A stretch of DNA of 64,000 nt. Origin: Ephemerocybe angulata (Eukaryota; Basidiomycota; Agaricomycetes; Agaricales; Psathyrellaceae). A program made the position numbers and the translations under genes. Where the stretch lies: assembly GCA_013368325.1 (NCBI GenBank), contig JAACJK010000168.1:186001-250000 (forward strand). The letters are read 5' to 3'. A model generated the notes under the pieces. It saw only the letters and a list, made by a program, of their open reading frames with translations, did not search any database and was not told the origin of the DNA. Below are positions 53,741-64,000 of this stretch, piece by piece; the first letter of the stretch is position 1, and each line of letters starts with the position of its first letter.

Positions 53741-56340
53741 CTAATATCCAAAGTGAACAAATGGCATCCAAGTCAGTAGGGAGTTCTCTGAGTCATCCAG
53801 GGTAAGACGCAATTGCTGGGTGGCATGGTGGAGAGCATAAGCGGACATTGCCCCATCGAAACCGGTGTCACTTTGAGCGAAAAGATAATTGTAGAACATG
53901 ATAGCGACACTCTGTGCAGCATCATCCCCAATGGACCACATCGTCCCGACGACACGGCGGTATCCCGCCGCGAGCATCCCAGCCGCGAGATGAACTGCTT
54001 CGTCGGATAGCTTCTCCTGGCCGGTGCTCGTCTCGCACGCCGATAGGAAGGCAAGGTCGCCATTTTCGATATTTGACTGGATGATGCGACCGAGCTCCAG
54101 GGATCCCCGGTGGAAGAGGAACCGACTCCGCAATGGTTCTGTCGCATTCTGCGACCCATGGCATGCGAGATGGATGCTGCTGAAGTCATGCATCCGTTCG
54201 AGACAAACGTCAACAGTCAGTTCGTCGCCTTCATACTTGAGGGCTCGCACTCCGTTTTCCTCGGCTCGTTTGAAGATGGATCGCACCTCCGACGTAGTGC
54301 CAGGGATAGGAGAAGCCCCCGCGACACTTGGCTGACTTGTCAGGAGTAGCCCCGATGCTTTCGCATCGACTGAGCGAGCGTTTTTGACTTGGTTAGAAAT
54401 GGCAGTGACAGTCGGGGTATAGGATGATACCACGTAGTCAGAGATACTCTCGCGCTTTAAACCTCGATATATGCCCGCTGCATGAAGGGGAAGGAAGGAC
54501 AAGGGGCCGGTTGGGCACCACCAGAGCCTCGGCGGTAGAACTCCCGAGCATGGAGCCACAGGCTATGAGAATCGTGAGCTCTACGACGTAAAATTCAATA
54601 GATCTACATACCGAGAATCCCAGAGCGTCCAAAATTGGCTTCACCAAGTCCTCCCACATACCGCGAAGAACCAGGTGGACAGGATGGTCATCACCGCGCT
54701 TTCCAATGGGCACAGGCCTGATACCTCTCTCGCCATCGTTGGGTGTGATCGCGCCCATATCTCGAACGCGAAGATTGTGACTTCGTAACTGAGAATCCAA
54801 AATGGCGCAGAATGTGCTCGCTGTCCTGATTGAAAAGTTGGGGAGGGGGATGTGGAGAGGCTCCTCCAGTCCCGCCAGGAGCGCAAGCGCATCGCAGCGG
54901 TTTTCATTCATGTTGATAACAATGATAGGGCCAGATTCTGGGAGGTGGTGCATCAACGCAGAGCATGGGGATGGCATGAGGAAGGATTCGAAACCGGGGA
55001 TAGCCCTCGCCAGTTTAAGGAGGCCATCCCACTGCTGTGCAATGTCGAGATGGGCACGAGATTTGTCCTCTAAGGAGATTTTCTCCCCTAATGACATGCT
55101 GGCATGGAGTTGGCCGCGGGAGGATCCGGCAGTTTCAAGTTGCTTCGCAGTATCTGTGATCCTTTTTGCAAGCGCTGCGTCGTGAGTGTATAAAAGGTCG
55201 AGGGGGGTGCGTAGATTGTTGAGCTGGGTCCAGACAAGGCACCGGCCTTGCTCAAGCCATTCCAACGCTTTGTCCGTTCTATTGAATGCGCATGCAGCGG
55301 CAGCCGCCTCGAGCGTCAGACCTGGGATCTCTTCGAGTTGAGTATATCGACTTTGGACTGTTTGCTCGAGGCCGATGATCAAGGCAACTAGACTTAATGC
55401 CTTGTCGAAAGCGATAATGATGTCGGGTGATTGGTGATGTTGGAGCAACGTGTCGGCCCAACGCCGAGCACCATCTAGCTTGACTCGAGGGGAACCGGCA
55501 GGGCAGTTTGCTGCAGATGCGTAGTTTGAGACCGTCTGTTCTAGATCCCCCTCGTCGCCAGCTAAAATAAACCGGTAGTAGAACAACTGCCCGAGGTTGT
55601 TGTGTCGTGAGGACATGTCGACATGTTCATGAGAGCTCAGCTCCATTGCTTTTTGCAACGCTGAAATTGCTTCGCAGATGTCGGAGAGCTCGTTTGTCTG
55701 TTCAAACCGACAGCTGAGGGACATTGCGAGGTTGTTGAGTCGTGTGGGTGCGTCAACATGGCCTGGAGGAGTGAGTTTTACTGCTTTCTGGTGCACTAAG
55801 ATCGCCTCAGTGATATCAGATAGCTCTCCTGTCTGCTCAAACCGACTCGCAAACGAGATTCCGAGATTGGTGAGGTAATCCAAGAGACGAGGATCACCCT
55901 CGGGAGTGAGTTCTATCGCCTTGTGCTGTACCGATAAGGCATCAGAAATGTCGGAGAGTGCGCCGCTTCGCAAGAAGCGAAGGGAGAATGAGAATCCGAG
56001 GTTGCTGAGAAGGCTAGGTAGGGCGTTATGTCCACCGCTTTGCGCTGTAGTGAGATCGCCTCAGCAATATCTGAGAGCTCGCCCGTCCGTTCGAATCGAC
56101 AATGGAATGAGTTTCCGAGGTTGGTGAGTGCCACCGGGAGCTCCGCGTGTCCTTGAGGAGTGAGTTTGACCGCCTTTTGATGTGCTGAAATTGCTTCAGC
56201 AATATCATGACTTCCCATCGTCCCGATGATAGGTTGACGAGCATAAAGGAATTCCCTTCACCGGTTCCCGGACTCGCAGCTATCCCTAGCTCGCTCAAAT
56301 TCAGTGACGCGCTGACCCCGTCAACTAGTTCGAAAATGAT
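53741..56340 (-). pseudogene. TPR-CHAT protein gene with broken TPR frames
   Basis: Minus strand. C-terminal CHAT (caspase-like) domain: LSFLPLHAAGIYRG, the His in HLACHGSQ (near 54165), the Cys in LSACETSTG (near 54040) and GTMWSIGDDAA, ending at 53741. The dyad residues are both present. A 49-nt GT-AG intron (54611-54563) joins DALGFS to PVAPCSGVLPP. Upstream lie TPR units of the fungal type (GELSDI.EAI..HQKAV.LTP.GH) back to about 56220. Two frame breaks interrupt them: near 56035, where ~16 nt encoding the 'ELTPE' of one repeat seem deleted between GGA repeats, and near 56210. No start codon is apparent before the breaks. A shorter protein from an internal Met could retain the CHAT domain. 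Fungal CHAT-TPR proteins are NLR-like, caspase-related; function here unproven. Confidence 0.7.
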
Positions 56341-56503
56341 GTCTTATCGTATATGAGCCAAAACCGTGATAGCCATAAGCTCACTCCCCACACCCACCTG
56401 ACATGCATAGCTGCCTAAGTCAAAATGTCAGGATACTGTCGTGCACGTAGGAAATTTAATAGGAGCCCACCCTTTTTCCGGTACAGCATTGGAGACGAGC
56501 GAG

Positions 56504-56792
56504 CTACTGCTCATACTTCAACTACAAGCCTCGAAGAGATAATAGGGATACAACTTACCTTTGCTTCTCCATTGTAAGAGTGTCGTGGTTGAGACCAGAC
56601 GTAGAGTGGGGCGTAATTCTGTCGATTTTGGAAAGGTGTCAATGAATAGTCCTCCATTATATATTGATTTTGGTAGCACTCCAGGTACGTACGTGTCCTG
56701 GAGAAACACCGCATAGCTGTTCCGTCCTCAGGCACACATAACACGCCGTCTACTGTATGTTTTGCCAATGCAATGGCGCCATTCAGTTTCAT
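56504..56792 (-). CDS. Small two-exon hypothetical protein (83 aa)
   Basis: ATG at 56792 opens 78 codons to GTAAGT (56558). The acceptor TTGTAG at 56522 adds LKYEQ and TAG (56504). Starts MKLNGAIALAKHTVDG; aromatic-rich middle (YLECYQNQYIMEDYS). No family recognised. It lies upstream of, and on the same strand as, the TPR-CHAT gene, but with no evident link. Confidence 0.4.
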
Positions 56793-57878
56793 AGCCTCAG
56801 TCCACTCATACCCCGCGTCACAGCATTCGGAGATTGATGCCTCTATCTGCTTACTCCTTCTCTCTCGTTACTTTTCGTTGTGGTTGTTATACGTATTGAC
56901 TCTCCGGCGTTGAGAACAATGTACCAGCCAAATCGAGCGCACCTATGCGCCCACGTATGGCGATGACTGTACATGGCATATCACATAGCAGCGTATAGTT
57001 TAATTACATGGCACGGTGCAGCCCTCTCTGCTGGAAAGGGTCTGACAGTGCCCCGCTTCGCCCTTCCTTTTTAGACAAGGCTGTGGAACCGGATAGTGAC
57101 TATGGGCCCCGCTGATGGAACCTTGACAAGTAGCGATGCAGCGTAGAACACACGCCCGCTTGACGGAAAAAGGTGTGACTGTCCACCGCCAATGGCGCAT
57201 GGGTACATATTGGTACGGTTGTATCTTTGGTGTAGCGGAAAATGTAAGAGCTGATCAAGAAGTCATTCAACCTGTTCCCAACTGTTCCGCGAGATTGTGC
57301 GGCCCCGATTCAGTCGTATCCGTTTCTGTTTCTCGCTGGAGCTGGCCATCGGCGTTCATTTTTACAATTGAAAGCTGGGCTGTGTCATCTCCAGAATTCT
57401 TAGTTGACTATTTCAAGCTCTCCACCCCTGCTCCCGTATCCTGTTCAAGTCTTCCTACTTCAGCCCTTCGTCGACCTAAGCCCTTTTACCTGGCCACCTC
57501 GTGTCGTGTTCGGGAAGTATTGGAACCAAAATGGGTCTGACCAGAAAGGACACTATCTCAAGCTATGATCTTTCGTATGGCGATCCCAGTGGCCATCCGG
57601 GAGTCGGGGCGACCTGAATAGCCTCTGACGCACGCGATACGCAAAGGATTTGGCGATTTGAATGTAGAAAGGACGTGCAAGTCTGGAAACGATGATGATT
57701 GGATGATGAATGCATGAATGAAGAACGAATCTCTACAATGCTACGATGCTGTCTAAGTGTCCAATGGCGTGTGTGTCCGTGACTGTCCGTGACGAAACCT
57801 CTACTCGAGCCTCGCCTTTCTAAATCTACTCTAATCTACTCTAATAGTCCAAGATGTCCATGAAGGGATACCGCACTA

Positions 57879-58364
57879 TCATAATGTCACCATAAACGTG
57901 CCATACAAACGTCCGTCCGGGGCGAGTTCTACCTCTCGCTCTCGGGGTGAACTGTCCTCAGCGAGGTCGTGTTTTTCTTCTGTGTTCTGGACGCGAGACT
58001 GGAACCAGCCTCCGAGATTGCTTAGCCGGGTGGCCAAGTTTGTATTGCTCTTTGGTGCGCTACTATATATCCATTCAGTTTTCAAATCCCTCACGAGTTA
58101 CAAGGGAAAACTTACACATCGTTGCCCGCGTTCTTCTCCGCCTTCCATTGAACTTGGTCTCCCGCGGCGGTGCTACGTTCGCCTAGAATAGAGATATCAG
58201 TACTCGAATCCATCTAGGCAAGTCGATCACTTACCATCGGCGCCTGCGCCCAGGAAGGTCAAGTACTGACGTTCCACTTCTGGTGTGTTAGTGGAGTTAC
58301 TGATCGTCTGATAAGTTTTCAAGCATCCAAGATCTAATAGGATAGCTTACAATAAGCAGGCCAT
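57879..58364 (-). CDS. Small TPR-derived protein, 109 aa, four exons
   Basis: Exons 58364-58351, 58299-58235, 58182-58116 and 58062-57879 join in phase to 110 codons. Starts MACLFNSTNTPEVERQYLTF; the last exon has SAPKSNTNLATRLSNLG then WFQSRVQNTEEKHDLAED, one TPR-like helix pair like those of fungal TPR proteins, and ends VELAPDGRLYGTFMVTL. The upstream TATA-rich sequence (58505-58530) and intact splicing argue for an expressed gene or a recent relic. The sister copy at 60848-61395 is also open. Could be the surviving 5' end of a larger TPR gene. Function unknown. Confidence 0.55.
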
Positions 58365-58504
58365 GAGTAAGAGTGGGGAGAGTTTGTGTGTTCGTGTGTG
58401 TTCGTGAAAGATTAGAGGGGGCCTGCCCAATGTAAGGTCGGAGGATGTATGGTCGGAGGGAGTAAGGTAGGAGGGTATGAGCAGAACGTACTCGCTGAAA
58501 TGTC

Positions 58505-58530
58505 CAGTATATATATGCGCCGCTATATAG
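58505..58530 (-). promoter_or_regulatory. TATA-rich core promoter candidate
   Basis: CTATATAGCGGCGCATATAT on the minus strand, ~145 bp upstream of the ATG at 58364. The same block precedes the sister gene (61568-61595). Confidence 0.4.
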
Positions 58531-58762
58531 GCGAACACCGCCTCTGAGTCCCCCAGGCGCGGTCCCCGACAACTGCACGCATAGCCTCCTCCTACCCTGT
58601 TTCAGGGCGTGAAACGCAGTAATGCAATTCTTAAGCGCTCCTGTGACCGACTCGTGCACTGCTTGCATTCCCCTGTTTAGGATGGAAGGCGCGGGAAATA
58701 TGTACATGTGTGCCACTGCCACAGCGTCACATGTCGCAGCGCAGCCACGACGGTCTAGACCT

Positions 58763-60682
58763 TTCCATTGATGTGTCCATGCATCTGTCGCTCCTTGATC
58801 CAGCAATCGATTCCACCCGTCCTCGGCGCCCCGTCCTCGGTGGTCGCTTTGGCGGTGTCTGTATATCGCGCGTACCGACTGCTCGCCCTCCTCACCTCCC
58901 CGGCGTGCACTTGGTCTTCGCATTCGGGACTCTTCTTCGACGCGGCGCGTCCTCGCTTCTCGCGCTCGATGCATCGTCTGACTCCCCATGTGGAGTCGCT
59001 TTTTTGTTTGTTTTTTCCGTGTCGTTTGGATGCGCCGAGTCGAGGCTCGGATCCGGCTGGAGACTGCGTACTTATGGCTGGTTGTAACGTGAGGATGAGG
59101 AAGGGGTCAAGGGCGAGGATGGCGTACCCAAACCGACTCAGAGTGTATCAAGAACCAAGGATACTGTCAACACGGGTAATGTTCTACCTCTAACCTCAGT
59201 CTGGTCTGACAGGGAGCTTGGTTATATAACAGGTCCACTGGGGAGGAGGGCACGGCGTTGGGCGTGATGGCGTGCTTCGACAGGACGGTCGATGGGTGGG
59301 TATCGCGGAGACGTTGTTCTGTCCTTGATCGTGCTCGTCGGCGCGGCGGGCCCGGCGCACTCGAATACGCAGTGCAACTTGCTTTAGATCGCCAAGACTA
59401 AGGCGCCCGCTCTATATACATGTGGGTCCGTTGTAGAATAACTGCGAACTCTACTTCCCCTATTCTATCCTCACCTTAGGCATATTAATGAAGCGATTAA
59501 ACATACCTTCTGTGCTGAATGGCGAGGGAGTCAAGAGCTCTGGTTGATCGCAAGACGTTAAACGATATCGTTCTCGAAGCCGACTCAACCTAGGCTCAGG
59601 GGAACGTGTGCGATATATATGGTCGCTGATCAGAGTGACGGGCGCTTATCGGGGGTATCACACCACAGCGGCCGGCCTCAGGCTTGCAGGGCGCAGCCCC
59701 GGATAACAATTCAAATGTATGTAGAAGGGGTGCATGGCCGCGAGTACGTCATGTACCAACGGGATAGGAATAGGTAGTCACGAAAGACGAGGCTCTACCC
59801 TGCACGTAAGGTCCCTGGCGCTTGTATGTAATGAGGGTCACAACGTCCGTACAACTCAGATCGCGTTGGAAGTGCCAGTCCCGTCTCTCCCTTTGACTTA
59901 TTTAATACTAAACAGCCTCTGGTTCCGTCGGGGGTGCTGAAATGTGGTCGCACCAATACCGCCCAAATCCTACTCCTTCCCGAGGAGTAAAAAGACGTCT
60001 ACACGTATACAGGATAGTAGGATAGTGTTACACTCATCTTCATTCGTACTCCAGTCACAGCGAAGACTCAAAGACTACATTCTTCAGTACAAACGACCGT
60101 CCGAACCGAATTCTACGGCTCGCTCTGGGGGTGAAGAGTTGGTGCGCAGTGGCGGTAATATTTTTATGTGCATCGGCATTGTTTTATGGGCTCGGAACTC
60201 GGCGCCGATAGGAGTAGAAACGACTTACACAAAAATGACGGTGGTGGTTTAGGGTGTTGAGCAGCAGAGATGAGTGGCGCATGCAACCGGTAGCGGCCCT
60301 GTGAGTCGCTCCACGCCGCATACACTATCGCCCCAGCAATTCGTGCCACCGCCTTCGGTTTCAAGTCATTGAGGCCGGGGGTGATAATGGCTCTCTGTGA
60401 GCACGGGTGTTGCTGCTTTGAACCGTCGTATTAAGCTTCTCAGACATACCCAACTAAGCATGGAACGAATTACATTGCATTGACAAGCTTTGAGCCCTTG
60501 AGAATATTTGGCATTCAGAAGCAGACCGAGCGCGGAGAGTACCTACCCGATCGACTCATCATCGGATTTTGTGATCGTAAGGTCAGCAACGGAGACTAGA
60601 GAGTACCGTAGACGGCTCAACACCAGCTTGCAGGTGACTCAAGGCACCCTTCGGGAATTGGGAAGAGAAAGGACGAAAATCA
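58763..60682. other. No supported gene; contains a short family B 3' fragment
   Basis: About 1.9 kb. At 60085-60135 CAAACGACCGTCCGAACCG and TTCTACGGCTCGCTCTGGGG match the 3' part of the family B copy at 60.9 kb, so another partial copy is present. Otherwise only short ORFs without motifs. Confidence 0.45.
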
Positions 60683-60847
60683 ATGTGCAAGTCTGAGAAC
60701 GATGATGAATGAATGCATGAATGAATTACGAATCTATACAATGCTACAATGCTGTCTATGTAAGTGTCCAATGGTGTGTGTGTCCGTGAGTGTCCGTGAC
60801 GAAACCTCTACTCGAGCCTCGGCTCTCTAAGTCTACTCTAATCTACT

Positions 60848-61395
60848 CTAAAGTCCAAGATGTCTGTCCATGAAGGGATGCTGCTCTATCACAGTGTAAC
60901 AACGTGCCATCCAAACGGCCGTCCGGACTCCGAACCGAATTCTACGGCTCGCTTTGGGGGTGAAGAAGCGAGAAGAGACATGGAGGAGCGGTTGAAGGAG
61001 TTGGAGGAAGTACAAGAAGCTTTTGAGAGTCGAAGGCAGAAGGCGGAGTATCCAGCGAAGTACTTGGAGGAGGTCGTGTTTGTCTTCTGTGCTCTGGAAG
61101 CGAGGCTGGAGCGAGACTCCGAGCCGCGTGGCCAAGTCCGTATCGCTCTTTGGTGCGCTATTGTTCATACAGTCAGTTTTTAAATCCCTCACGAGTTATA
61201 CGAGAAAACATACACATTGTTGCCAGCGCTCTTTTCCATCTTTTCTCTCTCTTGAACTTGCCCTTTCGCGTTGCCCAAGAAGGCTAGGTACTGGCGTTCC
61301 ACATCTGGTGTGGCAGAGGAATTACTGATCGTCTGGTAAGTTTTCAAACATTCAATAGACAGATCTAATAGTATAACTTACAATTGGCAGGTCAT
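60848..61395 (-). CDS. Small TPR-derived protein, 144 aa, three exons
   Basis: Exons 61395-61382, 61324-61214 and 61157-60848 give 145 codons in phase. MTCQFNSSATPDVERQYLAF and APKSDTDLATRLGVSLQPRF parallel the 109-aa sister. The exon 2/3 boundary of the sister is fused here, with loss of the GADGERST segment. After KHDLL the protein departs into a hydrophobic stretch (LRWILRLLPSTLKSFLYFLQ) that is the antisense of a Glu/Arg-rich ORF on the plus strand, so the C-terminal half may not be a true protein. Function unknown. Confidence 0.45.
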
Positions 61396-61567
61396 GAGCA
61401 TTAGTGGAGAGTGTGTGTGCGTGTGCGTATGTGTTCGTGAAAGATTAAAGGGGGCCTGCCCAATGTATGGTCGGAGGATGTAAGGTAGGAGGATGTAAGA
61501 CCGGTGGATGCAAGGACCGAGGATGTAAGCTCGGGGGGTATGAGCAAAAGGCACTCGCTGGAAACCG

Positions 61568-61595
61568 CAGTATATATATGCGCCGCTATACAGGC
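61568..61595 (-). promoter_or_regulatory. TATA-rich core promoter candidate
   Basis: CTGTATAGCGGCGCATATAT on the minus strand, at the same relative place as in the sister unit at 58.5 kb. Confidence 0.35.
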
Positions 61596-61893
61596 GAACA
61601 CCGCCTCTAAGTCCCAAGCATGGTCCCCGACGACTGGACGCATAGCCTCCTCCTACCCTGTTTCAGGGCGTGATACGCGTTTTTAAGCGCGCCTTGTGTC
61701 ATATGGATCCGCGTGCGTGCCCTTGTGTCATATCCGCGTGCGTGCGGCACACATCCCGACAGATCCCGAATCCCCGCGCGAAACGTAAAATTGCCCAGCA
61801 TCGCCTTGCATTGATGGAAGGCGCGGGAATGAATCCGAATGATCAGCTTCGCACAGCCTCCGCACATGTTGCAGCGCACGACGGTCTAGACTC

Positions 61894-62470
61894 TTGGCTA
61901 AAGATTAGATTATGTAGATTAGACGGTGATAGGCGGTCATGGCATTGTGCAACACGAAGGAATGGATCTCGAACCCGCCTTGCCTCCTACCTCCACTTGT
62001 ATCTGACATTCCTATCGAGAACCTGCGCGAAAAGGCGAATAAAGTGAGTCATCAACCCAAGTTTCCTCACCCCCACCTTGAAACTGCACGAAGTTGATCT
62101 CATGAGCACGAGCATGATAATAATATGGACGATAAGCTCTGTGTTGGGTTTCGTGGACGTGGCTTGCTTAGGGCGGCGACGGGATCCTGCCATTTGGAGG
62201 TCGCGGAACAAGAATATCGTAGAGATAGTACTCTGCAGGTCGTTTATTGCGCTCTTCTGTCGGCTCGAACAGGTACAGTCGAGCTTCTAGAAGCTCCAGA
62301 TCGTCAAGAGCGAGGCAAGTCCTCCTTTTCTCCCAACTCCAGCAATACGCCATCACCTTGCAGAGACCTCGAAGCTGAAATGGCTCTGCGTTGTGTGTAT
62401 AGATCTCCCAGAGTAAGTCCCCGTCGTAGTTATGTGTCGTTGCTCACTCCTTGAATCTTGATCTGCATAC
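61894..62470 (+). repeat. Dispersed repeat family A, copy 3
   Basis: TTGGCTAAAGATTAGATT, GCAACACGAAGG, GGATCTCGAACCCGCC and CTTGCCTCCTACCTCCACTT, ending GTTGCTCACTCC.TGAATCTTGA near 62460, close to the stop of the kexin gene. No coding assignment. Confidence 0.55.
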
Positions 62471-62490
62471 CCTAACCTAACGCCTAGGCT

Positions 62491-64000
62491 CTAGCTAGTA
62501 GCAGTATCAGAACCTTTGACTGCAGAAGCGGTCACAGGCTGAGCAGTCCTCGGCGGGAGCCCATCGTCATCCCTATACCTCGCGCCTCCCACAACCCCAG
62601 CCATCGGTCCAGCAGTCAACGGATCATCGTCGGCCAGGAACCCAGAGTGAAACCCAACCCCGCCCGTCGAGCGTCCAGGTGCATTCCCAGTCCTCTGAGC
62701 CGCAGACGACGCGGGAGGCCCACGCGCAGCCAGCGCACCGTCCGAGCCCTCCTCTTCCTCGACGACATCATACAGCCTCCGCCCCGTGCCCTGGCCCTCG
62801 CGCCGCCCCCCAGTGATGTTCGCCATGGGCATTGTCTCGCCCCCAGGGAGGGCGGTGTACGTCGCCGCGGGGTCGTCGCTCCACAGCCCAAAGTGCTTGC
62901 GGCAGTAGTAGATCGCGCCGGCGAAGTTTAGCAGGATGATGACGCCGACAACGCCCATGAGCCAGTTCTTCTTCGCCTTGCTGAGGTCGGAGAGCCACCC
63001 GGGCGGTGGGGGCGTTGTCGAGTCGTGCGGGAGGTTGTCTGTGGGCTTGCCGTGCAGCGTTGTGTGGGTCTCGGTCGGAGCGGCGTCGCCCTCGTGCGGC
63101 GGGATGACGGGGCGCGCGGGCGTGATGGAGCCGTTGCGGAAGGGCGGGAGGAGGTCGTCGTGTTTGTTGATCTCGTAGAGCTTGGCCTTGGAGGGGTCGA
63201 TGCACTCGCCCCAGAGCTGCATGTTCCAGCCTAGGAAGTAGCCCTCTTCGGATTCGAGCTCTTGGTCGGAGACGTGGATGCTCCAGTTGCCTACCGGACT
63301 TTCGCCCCTGTGAAGTTATTGGTGGTTTGTTTGGGGGATACTGGATGGGTAGTAGGGATCGTACCAATGCTTGAGAGACATGAACTCCCATCCGGGGAAC
63401 CCAGTCTTCGCGGTATCCCTCTCTCTCGGCAAGGCGAGTACACTGCGGATGCCATTAGGGCTCTCAAGGTACACGCCGACGTCTCCTCGCCTGGTATGTT
63501 TGATCCACACACGCACGGTGACGTGCTCGAGCTTCTCAAAGTTGTTCTGGGCAAGCATCTCCTTCGTGATCAAAATCGTACTCGACACTCCTCCATCATC
63601 AATGAAGTCGCCACCCTCAAACTCCTTATGCTCGTCCATCGTGCCGTTGCTAATTTGGATGGTGGGTGTCTCGATCCTCGCCTGCGGCTTCACGAGCTTC
63701 CAGTTCTTCGCAGCCTGGACGTAGGCCCACCCGTCAAGCACGCCGAACCCGTATTTGTAGCTGTAGTACTTGCCGCTCGCCATCTTCGACCAGTCGCTGT
63801 CGTGCGGGTTGATCTGGCGCGCGGTCTGGACGCAGAGGTGCTGGACGTCGCGCCAGGTGAGGTCCGGTCGGACGGAGAGTGCAAGTGCGATGACACCAGC
63901 TGCGTTGGGTGCAGCAGCCGATGTACCTCCGTGGTCCGTAGCGCACTTATTCTTGCCCCTGTCGGTAGTGACCTGCATGTAATTTGAACATGCACAAAGA
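62491..64000 (-). CDS. Kexin-like subtilisin-family proprotein convertase, C-terminal part (runs off the window)
   Basis: Minus strand, 5' part beyond 64000. Exon >64000-63365 and exon 63307-62491 are joined by a 57-nt GT-AG intron (KHW-GESPVGNWS). DHGGTSAAAPNAAGV holds the catalytic Ser of subtilases (near 63920). The P-domain follows (LEHVTVRVWIKHTRRGDVG, LESPNGIRSVLA, PGWEFMSLKHW, ESPVGNWSIHV, GYFLGWNMQLWGE). Then an acidic/Thr-Pro-rich stem, one membrane helix (NWLMGVVGVIILLNFAGAIY, residues ~105-125 of the last exon) and a cytoplasmic tail with acidic EEEEGSDG. This is the layout of Kex2-type proteases, which cleave secretory proproteins after dibasic sites in the late Golgi. The catalytic Asp and His lie outside the window. 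Confidence 0.92.

Larger units (their letters stand above)
57676..58762 (-). repeat. Repeat family B, copy 2 (full unit)
   Basis: About 1.09 kb matching 60683-61893 in the same orientation: GTGCAAGTCTG..AACGATGATG at one end, CTCTACTCGAGCCTCG, the exons of the small TPR-derived gene, the TATA region, TAGCCTCCTCCTACCCTGTT and GACGGTCTAGAC at the other end. Divergence is substantial. Confidence 0.75.
60683..61893 (-). repeat. Repeat family B, copy 3 (full unit)
   Basis: Direct-orientation counterpart of 57676-58762, about 1.2 kb. It differs by an inserted coding segment in the last exon, loss of the second intron region and a longer AGGATGTAAG-type minisatellite near 61470-61540. It is followed directly by a family A copy. 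Confidence 0.75.

Noticed and set aside
61893..61990. tRNA-derived SINE head with A and B boxes
   Set aside because: Only a loose B-box resemblance (GGATCTCGAACCC); no convincing A box, tRNA fold or poly(A) tail.

Overview
The window is nuclear DNA of a filamentous basidiomycete, most likely an Agaricomycete. The evidence is intron-dense genes with 49-70 nt GT-AG introns, two fungal multi-pass membrane proteins (one with a DUF6533-type motif), a TPR-CHAT gene, a kexin-type subtilase, and a dense load of eukaryotic transposons: two Helitrons, a KDZ DNA transposon, a Ty1/copia element and a Tad1-like LINE. No bacterial operons, CRISPR arrays, rRNA or tRNA genes were seen.

Layout. 0-9.4 kb (minus strand): a Helitron whose Rep and helicase blocks share one frame but are separated by a single stop codon. 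It carries a C-terminal cysteine-peptidase-like domain, and a second, decayed copy of that domain follows downstream. 12.1-21.9 kb: host-type genes (a DUF6533-like membrane protein, a single-pass glycoprotein-like protein, a 7TM-like protein) and long stretches with no supported gene. 22.3-36.9 kb: a copia retrotransposon (LTR, initiator-tRNA half-PBS, gag-pro-int-RT, truncated). A 9.0-kb KDZ transposon lies between its LTR and its internal region. Its pol is split by a solo LTR, which is itself split by a short TIR element. 37.6-51.3 kb: a 5'-truncated LINE with a 16-bp target-site duplication and poly(A) tail, interrupted by a 10.5-kb Helitron2/Helentron-type element whose ends can be read to within 1-2 bp. 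51.3-62.5 kb: dispersed repeats, a TPR-CHAT gene with broken TPR frames, and two divergent copies of a small TPR-derived gene. 62.5 kb to the end: the C-terminal part of a kexin-like protease.

The main units are self-contained. The KDZ element has imperfect ~70-bp terminal inverted repeats, subterminal arrays of ATCATT/AATGATT motifs, a nine-exon transposase that reads open to 810 codons with D, D and E motifs present, and two further fully open multi-exon genes: a 209-aa protein with an RNase H1 N-terminal/viroplasmin-like motif and a 945-aa protein of a type I recall from Agaricomycete genomes. Both Helitrons append a peptidase-like domain with recognisable Cys, His and Asp motifs to Rep-helicase. 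That shared architecture, and the KDZ element with cargo, are the most interesting systems here.

All gene models were spliced by eye from GT-AG (once GC-AG) signals and reading-frame continuity. Family names come from motif recognition, not from database searches.
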